Source of the DNA: Alistipes sp. | Lineage (GTDB): Bacteria; Bacteroidota; Bacteroidia; Bacteroidales; Rikenellaceae | Reading direction: 5' to 3' | Assembly: GCA_017463615.1 (NCBI GenBank) | Contig: JAFTOU010000009.1 | Span: 1 to 64,000 of the forward strand | Length of the DNA: 64,000 nucleotides | Shown here: positions 34,985-43,007 of the stretch, piece after piece | Numbering within the stretch: the stretch's first letter is position 1 | Layout of the letters: the number at the start of each line of letters is the position of its first letter | Position numbers and translations under genes: made by a program | Notes under the pieces: generated by a model | The model's database searches: none | What the model was told of the DNA's origin: nothing | The model's input: the letters and a program-made list of their open reading frames with translations, nothing else

Positions 34985-36544
34985 TTATTGTTTTCTCTGT
35001 TTCTGCCACTGCTTCATCAGCTTTTTATAGTGGTCGTACTGGTCAAAGATTATTCCGTCGCAGATTGCCTCCCAGACCGCGGGTTGCTGGGTCTTGAGGT
35101 AGTGGCGCAGGCGGTTCTCCTCCTTGTACCTATCTGTCAGGCGGCGCGAGGCGCGGTCCTCCAGACCCTTATCGGGGTTGCTACTCTGCCAGTGAGCCAT
35201 ATAGCCGCGCATACGCTCCAATGTGGCGCTATGCTCCGCCTGGTTTGCAAGGTTGTTGATGCAGTGCGGGTCGGTGATATAGTCGTAGAGCTCCTCCTCG
35301 GGCTTGGTATCTGCCATAAAGAGCATCTGAGCCTCGCTTAGCTTACCCTCAGCCTTGAGCGCACGCATAATATGCAGCGATGGGCGGTGCAGGTCCATAT
35401 ACATCTGCCCGCGGTCGTAAGGGTGCTCAGGGAAGTGGTTGCGGATATATGTGTAGCGGTTGTCGTGCACCGCGCGGAAGCACTCTATAATATCGTCAAA
35501 GTTATCGGCGGCGGTATAGAGGTACTGGTGTGGCGGGTGCTGCTCGCGCTTAGGCAGTAGCGAGTTGAGCACCTTGCCCTGATAGTAGTCGGGCTGCTCT
35601 ACACCTGCAAGGTGGAGGAACGAGGCTGGCAGATCAAGCTCGCTGACAAGCTCGTCCACAACGGCGGGCTTAATGCCCTTGCCGCTGACAATCAGAGGCA
35701 CGCGCGTGCCTGGCTCGTAGAGGTAGGACTTGGCGCGAATATCGCAACGGCCATTGTCGGCAACGAAGAATACTATCGTGTTCTCCATCAGCCCCTTACG
35801 CTCAAACTCCTCCAATATCATACCCACCTCGGCATCCATATACTCCACCTGGTCAAGCAGCGTGGCGATGTCGTGGCGCACAACGGGATGGTCGGGCATA
35901 TATGGCGGAACATCCACCTGCCGAGGGTCTACAGGGTCGGCCGAGGCGTTACGGATGCGGTTCCAGTGGTCTCCGCGGTGTGTGATGTAGAGCGAAATCT
36001 GGCAGAAGAATGGCACATCCTTAGCCTCCACATCGTGCAGCTTGTCAAAGAGTCCGAACTTGGTTTTGCCGTCATACTCGCCAGTATTCTCCCAGCGGAA
36101 GTTGCAGTCAATCTTACGGCTGCTCTGCACATCGTTGTTCTCTATATTCTTATTCTCGTAGCAGTTCTCGTTGCCTAAAATGCAGGTGTAGCCCGCATCG
36201 CGGAGGTAGGATGTCACGGGCAGAATACCTGCTGGCAGAGGAGTGTCGCGCAGACTGCGGTGGTTGTGCGTGCCCGAGACGGTCTGGTGCAGACCCGTCA
36301 TCATCGCCGAGCGGGTCGGGGAGCTGATAGAGGAGCAGCAGCGGGCGTTGGTGTACATCACTCCACTCTCTGCTAAACGGTTGATGTTGGGCGTCTGAAC
36401 GCCTTTGCAACCGTAGCACTCAAGGTCAAGGCTCATATCCTCGGCAATGATAAATAGTATGTTCGGCTTCTGCGGAATGTTGCTCTGCTCGCCACAACCT
36501 ACAAGGGCTAAGGAGGCGGTCAGCGCGCCTACTAATCTTCTCAT
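34985..36544 (-). CDS. Serine-type sulfatase lipoprotein
   Basis: A 519-residue S1 sulfatase. The signal peptide carries lipobox LVGC (Cys17), so the enzyme is membrane-anchored. The formylglycine motif is SSPTR (S74-R78) with serine rather than cysteine at the modified site, which needs an anaerobic radical-SAM maturase (anSME) encoded elsewhere. Metal-binding residues lie in FIIAEDMS and in VFFVADNGRCD. The overall form is close to heparan N-sulfatase / N-acetylglucosamine sulfatase-like members; the exact substrate is unclear. No glycan-utilisation genes surround it. Confidence 0.88.
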   Translation of the reverse strand: MRRLVGALTASLALVGCGEQSNIPQKPNILFIIAEDMSLDLECYGCKGVQTPNINRLAESGVMYTNARCCSSISSPTRSAMMTGLHQTVSGTHNHRSLRDTPLPAGILPVTSYLRDAGYTCILGNENCYENKNIENNDVQSSRKIDCNFRWENTGEYDGKTKFGLFDKLHDVEAKDVPFFCQISLYITHRGDHWNRIRNASADPVDPRQVDVPPYMPDHPVVRHDIATLLDQVEYMDAEVGMILEEFERKGLMENTIVFFVADNGRCDIRAKSYLYEPGTRVPLIVSGKGIKPAVVDELVSELDLPASFLHLAGVEQPDYYQGKVLNSLLPKREQHPPHQYLYTAADNFDDIIECFRAVHDNRYTYIRNHFPEHPYDRGQMYMDLHRPSLHIMRALKAEGKLSEAQMLFMADTKPEEELYDYITDPHCINNLANQAEHSATLERMRGYMAHWQSSNPDKGLEDRASRRLTDRYKEENRLRHYLKTQQPAVWEAICDGIIFDQYDHYKKLMKQWQKQRKQ

Positions 36545-36550
36545 AATCAG

Positions 36551-37582
36551 TTACTCTTGGTTATTTGTTGCCGCCTCGCGTGCCGCCTTGCGCTTCTGCT
36601 CCTCAAGGGCATCCTGACGGTCAAAGGCATCTACAATATACTTGACTAACTCGTGGCGGACAATATCCGAGCGGTCAAACTCCACAAAGCCGATGCCCTT
36701 GATGTCGCGCACCGTATTCATCGCCCGAACAAGGCCGCTGTCGCTCTTGCGCGGAAGGTCTACCTGCGTAACATCGCCCGTAACGATAAACTTGGCATTG
36801 CGACCCATACGCGTGAGGAACATCTTTATCTGCGAGCGGGTGGTGTTCTGCGCCTCATCAAGGATAACGAAGGCGTTGTCCAGCGTGCGACCACGCATAT
36901 ACGCCAGCGGAGCAATCTGCACCGTGCCATCCTCAATAAACTTCTGCAACTTGAGCGGCGGAATCATATCGTTCAGCGCATCGTATAGCGGCTGGAGATA
37001 TGGATCGAGCTTCTCCTTCATATCGCCAGGCAGGAAGCCGAGCTTCTCGCCCGCCTCTACGGCTGGTCGGGTAAGTATCACACGACGCACCTGACGGTCG
37101 CGCAACGCCCTGACTGCCAGGGCTATAGCCGTATAGGTCTTTCCCGTGCCTGCAGGGCCCGTGGCAAAAATCAGGTCGCACTTGTCGTAGAGGTTCACCA
37201 GTCGGCGCTGATTCTCGGTGCGCGCCTTGACAACAATGCCGTTGTTGCCGTAAACTATCGCCTCGCTGTCGCGCACAGGGGTGCTGCTCTCCGCTGGCGC
37301 ATCGCCCGTGGTAAAGCCCGCAGCAAAGGACTGGTCTACAACCTCCTTGGAGATGTGACCATAGCGGTCGTAGTAGTCAATGAGCGACTGCATACGGCGC
37401 TCAAAACGCTCTATGTCGCCCTTGGCTCCAAGAACCTTGAGCGTATGCCCACGCGCGATAATCTTGAGCTTGGGGTGCAACGCCTTAATCTGCTCAAGAT
37501 AGACATTCTTCGCCCCGTACAGCTCGCGGGTATCTATATTTTCAACCGATATTGTCTTACCCTCTGTTTCTATAACTGACAT
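36551..37582 (-). CDS. phoH: PhoH-family ATPase
   Basis: A 343-residue cytoplasmic ATPase with an N-terminal KH-like region (about 20-100) and a P-loop domain (about 125-330). Walker A reads GPAGTGKTYTA and Walker B VILDEAQN. PhoH proteins bind RNA and are linked with RNA turnover and ribosome maturation. Six nt before the sulfatase gene and 3 nt after the OM-barrel gene, within one operon. Confidence 0.93.
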   Translation of the reverse strand: MSVIETEGKTISVENIDTRELYGAKNVYLEQIKALHPKLKIIARGHTLKVLGAKGDIERFERRMQSLIDYYDRYGHISKEVVDQSFAAGFTTGDAPAESSTPVRDSEAIVYGNNGIVVKARTENQRRLVNLYDKCDLIFATGPAGTGKTYTAIALAVRALRDRQVRRVILTRPAVEAGEKLGFLPGDMKEKLDPYLQPLYDALNDMIPPLKLQKFIEDGTVQIAPLAYMRGRTLDNAFVILDEAQNTTRSQIKMFLTRMGRNAKFIVTGDVTQVDLPRKSDSGLVRAMNTVRDIKGIGFVEFDRSDIVRHELVKYIVDAFDRQDALEEQKRKAAREAATNNQE

Positions 37583-37585
37583 ATA

Positions 37586-38203
37586 TTAAAATAATACTCC
37601 AACCTTAAGTTGTGCGTTAAACATCATCGTCTTTATATACTCCCCCTCCACCGCGGCATCGTAGGAGAGACAGTTCTCCACGCTCTTGAAGCCGCTACCT
37701 ACGCGGGCATCAATGAGCAGATGGTTGAATAGGCAGCAACTCACCCCCGCCGCATAGGATACCGTCGGATAGAGTCGCCCAAAGAGCACCTTCTCCCCCT
37801 TGCGGTCAAGATAGGCGGGGTTGTCCACCAGCGTAAATACAGGGCCTGCATTTAGCCTCACTAAACCCAACTTGAGACTCACTAATAGCGGCACCTGCAC
37901 CGTGTTGCACTTTATCTCGGTCGTAAAGTTCGCCTTCGGGTCGTCAATGGTCATCTTGTTGTAGTAGTAGAGTATCTCGGGCTGAATACCCAGTATGCCA
38001 ACAATTCGCAGCCCCATGTGCATTCCCGCAGCCACTCCCGCGTTGCACTTGAGCTTCGCCGCCGAATCTCCCATGCTGAACTTCGCCGCCGGATAGTATA
38101 CTCCCGCAACCACGCCCCACTCGGTCCTCACCCCTGGAACGCCAGCCGCCGCCACGCTACACCCAAACAAAATTCCCAAAAGTATAACAACACTTCTCTT
38201 CAT
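37586..38203 (-). CDS. Outer-membrane beta-barrel protein (porin-like family)
   Basis: A 205-residue exported protein: signal peptide (about 1-20) and then alternating beta strands of an eight-stranded OmpA/OmpW-like barrel, with a C-terminal LKVGVLF. No function can be assigned. It is the first gene of the minus-strand set running to the lipid kinase; its promoter should lie in 38204-38280. Confidence 0.75.
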   Translation of the reverse strand: MKRSVVILLGILFGCSVAAAGVPGVRTEWGVVAGVYYPAAKFSMGDSAAKLKCNAGVAAGMHMGLRIVGILGIQPEILYYYNKMTIDDPKANFTTEIKCNTVQVPLLVSLKLGLVRLNAGPVFTLVDNPAYLDRKGEKVLFGRLYPTVSYAAGVSCCLFNHLLIDARVGSGFKSVENCLSYDAAVEGEYIKTMMFNAQLKVGVLF

Positions 38204-38280
38204 AATGCCAAAAATAGTAATTTTTTATCAAACCGCCACTCTTTTCCCCGAAATTTAGAACCACTTTGAAAAACTTTTGT

Positions 38281-38545
38281 TAATTTTGTAATGCAGTTCA
38301 CAAACTGCGGACATATAGAAAGTGTTTTTCGCACTCCTTACTTGAAAATGTGGAAGTTTTCTGAACTAAGGGAGAAACGATTAGCACTCACTTCTTGTAT
38401 AGCTATGCGGCTGTGCGCACTTTGTGCATCCACCCCATACTATCAAGTGTGGGGCATTGCTTCGTTTGTTTTAGTTCAGGTCATTCCACAACCTTCAAGT
38501 AGACATCCGGAAATCAGCTCCACACTTTCTTTTTGTGTATTAAAC
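38281..38545 (+). ncRNA. Structured leader RNA, copy 1
   Basis: A -7 box TAATTTTG (38281-38288) is followed at the expected start by hairpin GCAGTT-CACA-AACTGC, then GGACATATAGAAAGTG and further blocks shared in order with the minus-strand element at 60575-60841. Shared blocks include AGCACTCACTTCTTGT, a GCACTTTGTGC hairpin, a 9-bp stem CCCCATACT-ATCA-AGTGTGGGG, ACAACCTTC and TCCACACTTTCTTT. The 5' hairpin differs in sequence but not in place between copies. The reading frame is not kept, so a protein is unlikely. It ends about 35 nt before two tiny genes. Confidence 0.6.
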
Positions 38546-38577
38546 CACCATAGGAGTTGTGGCGGATAGTGAACATT

Positions 38578-38757
38578 ATGATAATAGGAAAAATTATTAG
38601 GTCTATCTTTTTAGTGCCAGCTGTGATTATCAGAATTGCGATCGCACTACTTAACACCATTATTATGCTTCCATTTTGCTTAATAGCATTGATTGGAGGT
38701 CATGATGATATATTTGATGAGATAGATGACATGTGGAGTGGGCTATTTAAGTTCTGA
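38578..38757 (+). CDS. Small membrane peptide of unknown function
   Basis: A 59-residue protein starting MIIGKIIRSIFLVPAVII. One or two hydrophobic helices (about 8-45) precede an acidic end, DDIFDEIDDMWSG. The ATG at 38578 is preferred over a GTG at 38557. It follows the structured leader RNA and is 3 nt from a second tiny gene, suggesting a two-gene unit behind the leader. I do not recognise it. Confidence 0.5.
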   Translation: MIIGKIIRSIFLVPAVIIRIAIALLNTIIMLPFCLIALIGGHDDIFDEIDDMWSGLFKF

Positions 38758-38760
38758 GAT

Positions 38761-38925
38761 ATGAGAAAACTTATTGAGGTCAAAGGGCTGAAGTGTCCAA
38801 ACCACCAATATCTACGCGACAACTACCACTTCTTGTATGAAACTGAAACGGGAGGGGCACCAACAAGCGGGACTAGATGTAAACGATGCGGATATACAAA
38901 ATCTCTGCATACGCCACAAAAATGA
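38761..38925 (+). CDS. 54-residue zinc-ribbon-like small protein
   Basis: ATG at 38761 to TGA at 38923-38925. The peptide has C-x2-H (CPNH) near residue 12 and C-x2-C (CKRC) near residue 40, a spacing that could bind one zinc. It begins right after the small membrane peptide gene and ends one base before a perfect terminator hairpin, which supports real expression. No function is known. Confidence 0.5.
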   Translation: MRKLIEVKGLKCPNHQYLRDNYHFLYETETGGAPTSGTRCKRCGYTKSLHTPQK

Positions 38926-38964
38926 CAACAAAGGCTATCAAAGGGTTATTGATAGCCTTTGTTG
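38926..38964 (+). terminator. Perfect 16-bp hairpin after the small genes
   Basis: CAACAAAGGCTATCAA (38926-38941) and its exact complement at 38949-38964, 7-nt loop. There is only a short T-rich tail, but its place right after the stop suggests a terminator. Confidence 0.6.
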
Positions 38965-39042
38965 TTGAAATTCAGGGGTTGTTGCGCGAGATTTTTTGCA
39001 AAATTTTGAACTCCCGTAGCTTTTCACTATCTTTGCGGCGGA

Positions 39043-39290
39043 AATTGGCTATTAGCCGTTAGCTATTGGCCATTAGCTTTTTAGCGGTATCGCCTATGGC
39101 GATAGAGTTTAGGGGGCAAAAGTTATAGCTCTGCCTATTACGCTCTAATAAACATCATCCGCGCAGCGGCTACCTTAATGTAGCCAATGGTTAACAGCCA
39201 ACGCCGCGATTAAGCCGAGAGCATAGGCTGCTTGCAGACTTTGCCGAGGCGGAGCGGTGAAGGGTTGCCAACGGCAAACCAAAAGCTAAA
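39043..39290 (+). repeat. Degenerate multi-hairpin repeat cluster upstream of der
   Basis: It contains the TTGGCTATTAGC array (39044-39076), a triloop hairpin TATCGCC-TAT-GGCGATA (about 39088-39104), GGCTAC/GTAGCC, and a segment around 39212-39240 with ATAGGCTGCTTGCAGACT that is related to 40916-40935. It appears to be a decayed relative of the repeats at 40801-40972. No ORF is credible in this gap. Confidence 0.5.
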
Positions 39291-39300
39291 AGCGTTTTTT

Positions 39301-39351
39301 GGGACAAATGTCCCGAACACATTATAAACAGTAAAAAGGGGCATTTGTCCC
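39301..39351 (+). promoter_or_regulatory. Paired GGGACAAATG/CATTTGTCCC sites before der
   Basis: GGGACAAATG (39301-39310) is repeated inverted as CATTTGTCCC (39342-39351), ending 10 nt before the der ATG; the first site extends to the palindrome GGGACA-AA-TGTCCC-like 39301-39314. An operator pair or an mRNA hairpin that could mask the start are both possible. Confidence 0.45.
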
Positions 39352-39361
39352 AAGAAACATT

Positions 39362-40666
39362 ATGAGTCTTGTAGCAATCGTAGGTCGCCCGAATGTGGGC
39401 AAAAGTACACTCTTCAATCGTCTTGTGGGGCAGCGTCAGGCTATTGTCGATGCAACGGCGGGAACAACGCGTGACCGTCACTATGGTAAGACCGACTGGA
39501 GTGGGCGTGAGTTTTCAATTATTGACACGGGCGGATATACCGTAAATAGCGACGACCTTTTTGAGGACGAGATTCGCCGTCAGGTGTTGCTCGCCATAGA
39601 GGAGGCGGATGTGATTCTCTTCCTTGTGGAGGTGGGCACGGGCGTTACGGACCTTGATATGATGATGGCGGAGATTCTGCGTCGTGCCAAGAAGCGCGTG
39701 ATTCTTGTCTGCAACAAGGTGGACAACTACGACCTTATCTACAACTCGCACGAGTTCTACGCCCTCGGTCTTGGCGACCCATTCTGCATCAGCTCTATGT
39801 CTGGTAGCGGTACGGGCGAGCTGATGGACGAGATTCTGCGCCTGCTGCCAGAGGATTGCTCGGCAGACGAGCTGGAGGACCTGCCACGCATAACCATCGT
39901 GGGTCGTCCAAATGTGGGTAAGTCCTCTATGACCAACGCCCTGCTGGGTCAGGAGCGAAATATCGTTACCAACATCGCCGGCACTACGCGCGACTCTATC
40001 CATACCCGCTACAACAAGTACGGCATGGACTTCTACCTCGTAGATACCGCAGGTATGCGCAAGAAGGGCAAGACGATGGAGGACCTGGAGTTCTACTCCG
40101 TAATGCGCTCTATCCGCGCCATTGAGGCTTCGGATGTCTGCATCCTGATGCTTGATGCACAGCAAGGCATTGAGTCCCAGGACCTTAACATCCATAACCT
40201 TATCGTGCGAAATCGTAAGGGCTGCGTTATTGTGGTCAATAAGTGGGACCTTATTGAGAAGGAGAACAACACGATGAAGGAGTGGAAGGAGTTTCTGGAG
40301 AAGAAGCTCGCGCCATTCAGCGATATTCCAATCATCTTCACCTCGGCACTGCACAAGCAGCGCATCCTTGATGTGCTCCAGACCGCTATCCGCGTATGCA
40401 ACTCCCGCTCGCGAAGAATTCCGACCTCGGAGCTGAACGACTTTATCCTGCCAATCATTGAGGCTACCCCTCCACCAACAGTGAAGGGCAAGTATATCCG
40501 CATCAAGTACGCAATGCAGCTGCCAACCCCAACGCCGCAGTTCGCATTCTTCTGCAACCTGCCGCAGTACATCCGCGAGAACTACCGCCGCTTCCTTGAG
40601 AACCATATCCGCGAGCAGTACGACTTCTCGGGAGTACCTATTCAGATTTATTTCCGACAGAAATAG
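39362..40666 (+). CDS. der: Ribosome-assembly GTPase Der (EngA)
   Basis: A 434-residue protein with two tandem GTPase domains. The first has G1 GRPNVGKST (about 8-16) and NKVD, the second GRPNVGKSS (about 180-188) and NKWD; a KH-like domain closes the C-terminus. It is essential for 50S subunit assembly. Single-gene unit lying between two repeat clusters, with paired palindromic sites just before the start. Confidence 0.96.
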   Translation: MSLVAIVGRPNVGKSTLFNRLVGQRQAIVDATAGTTRDRHYGKTDWSGREFSIIDTGGYTVNSDDLFEDEIRRQVLLAIEEADVILFLVEVGTGVTDLDMMMAEILRRAKKRVILVCNKVDNYDLIYNSHEFYALGLGDPFCISSMSGSGTGELMDEILRLLPEDCSADELEDLPRITIVGRPNVGKSSMTNALLGQERNIVTNIAGTTRDSIHTRYNKYGMDFYLVDTAGMRKKGKTMEDLEFYSVMRSIRAIEASDVCILMLDAQQGIESQDLNIHNLIVRNRKGCVIVVNKWDLIEKENNTMKEWKEFLEKKLAPFSDIPIIFTSALHKQRILDVLQTAIRVCNSRSRRIPTSELNDFILPIIEATPPPTVKGKYIRIKYAMQLPTPTPQFAFFCNLPQYIRENYRRFLENHIREQYDFSGVPIQIYFRQK

Positions 40667-40667
40667 C

Positions 40668-40795
40668 ATTTGTCGTGATAGCGTGCCACCTACGGCACAT
40701 CCCTTAAAAATCAGCCACGGCTGTACGCTTTTAGTACTATCCGCGGCTGATTTTTTGCACGATGCACCGTATCTGACACGCTCTGACGACAAAAT
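40668..40795 (-). repeat. Double-stem hairpin with conserved 20-nt loop, copy 2
   Basis: On the minus strand it has the same plan as 32417-32545: outer stem (40777-40795 with 40668-40685, a bulge and two mismatches), TACGG/CCGTA and CATC/GATG helices, an inner 15-bp stem (40741-40755 with 40706-40720, one G-U wobble on the minus strand) and the identical loop ATAGTACTAAAAGCGTACAG. Stem sequences are unrelated to copy 1 apart from the A/T end. It begins 2 nt after the der stop. Confidence 0.8.
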
Positions 40796-40800
40796 ACCTT

Positions 40801-40972
40801 AGCTGTTAGCCATTAGCCATTGGCTTTTCAGAGGTGTCGCTACGCGACGAGAGTTGATTTCTACTCGGATTTAGGGAAACCATCGACATTCTGTCGTTTC
40901 CTCCTCACGGCTCGGCATAGCCTGCAAGCAGTCTCTGCACTCGCTCCGCAGCGTCGGTTTGCCGAAAGTTTT
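40801..40972 (-). repeat. Degenerate copy of linker, short-repeat array and junction element
   Basis: On the minus strand 40890 to 40801 matches 15468-15555 closely, including hairpin GTCGC-GTA-GCGAC and the CCAATGGC array. Further upstream on that strand, CCAAAAACTTTCGGCAAA resembles the start of copies 1 and 2, followed by nested stems such as GGAAAC/GTTTCC around CGACA-GAA-TGTCG. Confidence 0.6.
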
Positions 40973-40977
40973 TGGAA

Positions 40978-41140
40978 GGAGTGGTGTTAATCTTTCTTAC
41001 GATGTTATTTGTGAGGTGTTTTTAGGATTTTGTCGTGCGAGCTCTGCAGCCTAATAGTGCGGACTATTTGGCAAAGAGATGGTGCGACAAAAACTAAAAA
41101 CAACCACAAAGAACGAAGTAAGAAAGGTTAATACTACTCC
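40978..41140 (+). repeat. Long imperfect inverted repeat (about 56-bp arms)
   Basis: 40978-41035 and 41085-41140 are imperfect inverted copies. Over the first 23 positions the only three differences are G-U wobbles if the plus strand is transcribed. The loop is about 50 nt. It lies downstream of the minus-strand hydrolase gene. No gene is seen in this gap. Confidence 0.65.
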
Positions 41141-41183
41141 TATGCTTTTTTCAAAAAGCGGGCAGTACTGCGTAGCCGTACCG

Positions 41184-41981
41184 TTAGCAGCCGATAAACT
41201 TCAGCAGGGCGGAGGCGCACTGGTGTGGTTCTTCTATGAAGCTCATGTGGCCAGAGTTTTCCATCCAGGCGACGGTGGCTTGCGGGTGGGCGGTGGTCAT
41301 AGCCTCTGCCACTTCGGCGGTGATATACTCGTCCTTGCGACCGAGGATAAAGAGCTGAGGGGCAGGCAGTTGGCGGAGCATATCGTTCTGGTCTTTACGC
41401 TCAATCATACCACCGAGCAGGGCAATGATACCCTCGTCCTCGGTCATGTGGATAATCTCTGCCAAATCCTCAATATACTCGCGGCAGCGACCTCTATTCT
41501 CGGCTGCGAAACCCTTTGACGGGGCGGTTGCGGCGAGCAGCTCCTTCTTGCCCGACTTCACGACGGCAATCTCTCGCTCGCGGTTTTTACGCTTCTCCTC
41601 GCTGTCGGCATTTGGTGTTGAGTGGAGCAGAACAAGACCCTCCACCACCTCCGCATGGCGCTCGCAGAGGGCAAGGGCTACATATCCGCCCATAGAGTGA
41701 CCCACGATATATGCCTTTGCTATGCCGAGGCTACTCAGCGCTGCTGCGACGACATCGGCGAGGTAGTCCATAGTATGCACAGCGCCCTTAACCTCGGAGA
41801 TACCGTGCCCCGGAAGGTCTACCGTAACCACTCGTACACTCTTGTAAATGAGGGGAATAAACTCCTCCCAGACAAGCATACTCTCCAAATATCCGTGCAG
41901 CAGGACGACACACTTCTCGCCCTTCTCGGAGTCGCAAAGATGGAGGGCAGTATCGCCCGCCATTATAAATTTTTCTACCAT
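41184..41981 (-). CDS. Alpha/beta hydrolase
   Basis: A 265-residue alpha/beta-hydrolase-fold protein. The oxyanion region is VLLHGYLES, the nucleophile elbow is GHSMGGYVA, and the late His lies in [12 protein letters not shown]. It is close to general esterases and haloperoxidase-like proteins. Substrate unknown. Single gene, divergent from dapF. Confidence 0.9.
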   Translation of the reverse strand: MVEKFIMAGDTALHLCDSEKGEKCVVLLHGYLESMLVWEEFIPLIYKSVRVVTVDLPGHGISEVKGAVHTMDYLADVVAAALSSLGIAKAYIVGHSMGGYVALALCERHAEVVEGLVLLHSTPNADSEEKRKNREREIAVVKSGKKELLAATAPSKGFAAENRGRCREYIEDLAEIIHMTEDEGIIALLGGMIERKDQNDMLRQLPAPQLFILGRKDEYITAEVAEAMTTAHPQATVAWMENSGHMSFIEEPHQCASALLKFIGC

Positions 41982-42029
41982 AATGCTCTATAATTCTCTT
42001 TTGACGCTCAAAATTACAAAAAAAAATTG

Positions 42030-42037
42030 TAACTTTG
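42030..42037 (+). promoter_or_regulatory. -7 box of the dapF-tamL-dxs operon
   Basis: TAACTTTG at 42030-42037, 28 nt before the dapF ATG; the nearest TTG (42001) is slightly too far for an ideal -33 element. Confidence 0.6.
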
Positions 42038-42065
42038 AACGATTTATATATACTATTGTAGCAGG

Positions 42066-43001
42066 ATGAAGTTTCAATATATAAAATGTCACGGCTCTGG
42101 CAACGAGTTTGTGATGATTGATGCGGTGGCTCAGGATATGACCGCTGTGGAGCTCTCGGCACTCTCTACCCTTGTGTGTAACCGCACTGAGGGCATCGGC
42201 GCAGATGGTCTGCTGCTGCTCGTTAGGGGCGAGGATGGGCTCTACGGTATGCGTATGTTCAACCCCGACGGCTCGGAGGCGGAGATGTGCGGCAATGGCA
42301 TCCGCTGCGTGGCTCGCCTGGCTGAGGGGTATGTCGGCACTACCAATTTTGACCTCACCTCGGGCGGCAAGGTATACCCTACAGCCCGCTATGCACCTGT
42401 CTATGGCGACATCCCGACCTACGGCGTGCAGATTGGCGTAAGGCTCTGGAGCGACGACTTTAGGATGAGAGCCTCGGAGAGTGGCAACTTCATTGACGGC
42501 ATCATTGAGCCGCTACACCCATCGCTCCGCTGGACGGCTATATCGGTGGGCAATCCGCATATTGTGGCGCAGGTGGAGAGTGTAGATTTCGCACTGCTTG
42601 AGCAGCTTGGCGAGCGAGTAAAGACCCTACGCGATATATTCCCTAACGGTGTGAATATCAGCCTTGTAGAGCTTCGTGCAAAGAACCATATCTTCGTTGC
42701 CACCTACGAGCGTGGCGCAGGCATAACCCCATCGTGTGGCACGGCTATGACAAGTTCGGCAACGGCTATGGCTCTGCGTGGCAAGTGCGACTACGACTGC
42801 GAGATTTTGGTATCCAACCGCGGAGGTGCTGTACGCTGCAAGTGCAGCCGCGAGGGTGGATTGGCAACCACGCTGATAGGCAACGCGACCTTCACGGAGC
42901 GCGGAGTAATAGAGTGGGACGGCAAAAGATTTGCATCCGCAGTAGAGCAAATCATAGGTGACGAAATAGAGGCTTGGAGTGACTTTTTGAGCAATAGATA
43001 G
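42066..43001 (+). CDS. dapF: Diaminopimelate epimerase
   Basis: A 311-residue DapF, somewhat longer than the usual 275. Both catalytic cysteines are present, in EMCGNGIRC and TPSCGTAMTSS. It converts LL- to meso-diaminopimelate for lysine and peptidoglycan synthesis. First gene of an operon with tamL and dxs (6- and 11-nt gaps). Confidence 0.95.
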   Translation: MKFQYIKCHGSGNEFVMIDAVAQDMTAVELSALSTLVCNRTEGIGADGLLLLVRGEDGLYGMRMFNPDGSEAEMCGNGIRCVARLAEGYVGTTNFDLTSGGKVYPTARYAPVYGDIPTYGVQIGVRLWSDDFRMRASESGNFIDGIIEPLHPSLRWTAISVGNPHIVAQVESVDFALLEQLGERVKTLRDIFPNGVNISLVELRAKNHIFVATYERGAGITPSCGTAMTSSATAMALRGKCDYDCEILVSNRGGAVRCKCSREGGLATTLIGNATFTERGVIEWDGKRFASAVEQIIGDEIEAWSDFLSNR

Positions 43002-43007
43002 AGATAG

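Noticed and set aside
38291..38569. A 92-codon plus-strand ORF within the leader RNA, and a 78-codon ORF in the other copy
   Set aside because: The two copies use different frames for the conserved blocks, so protein-level selection is unlikely.
39515..40792. Minus-strand open frame of about 425 codons across der
   Set aside because: Der is certain on the plus strand; the opposite frame has no recognisable motifs.
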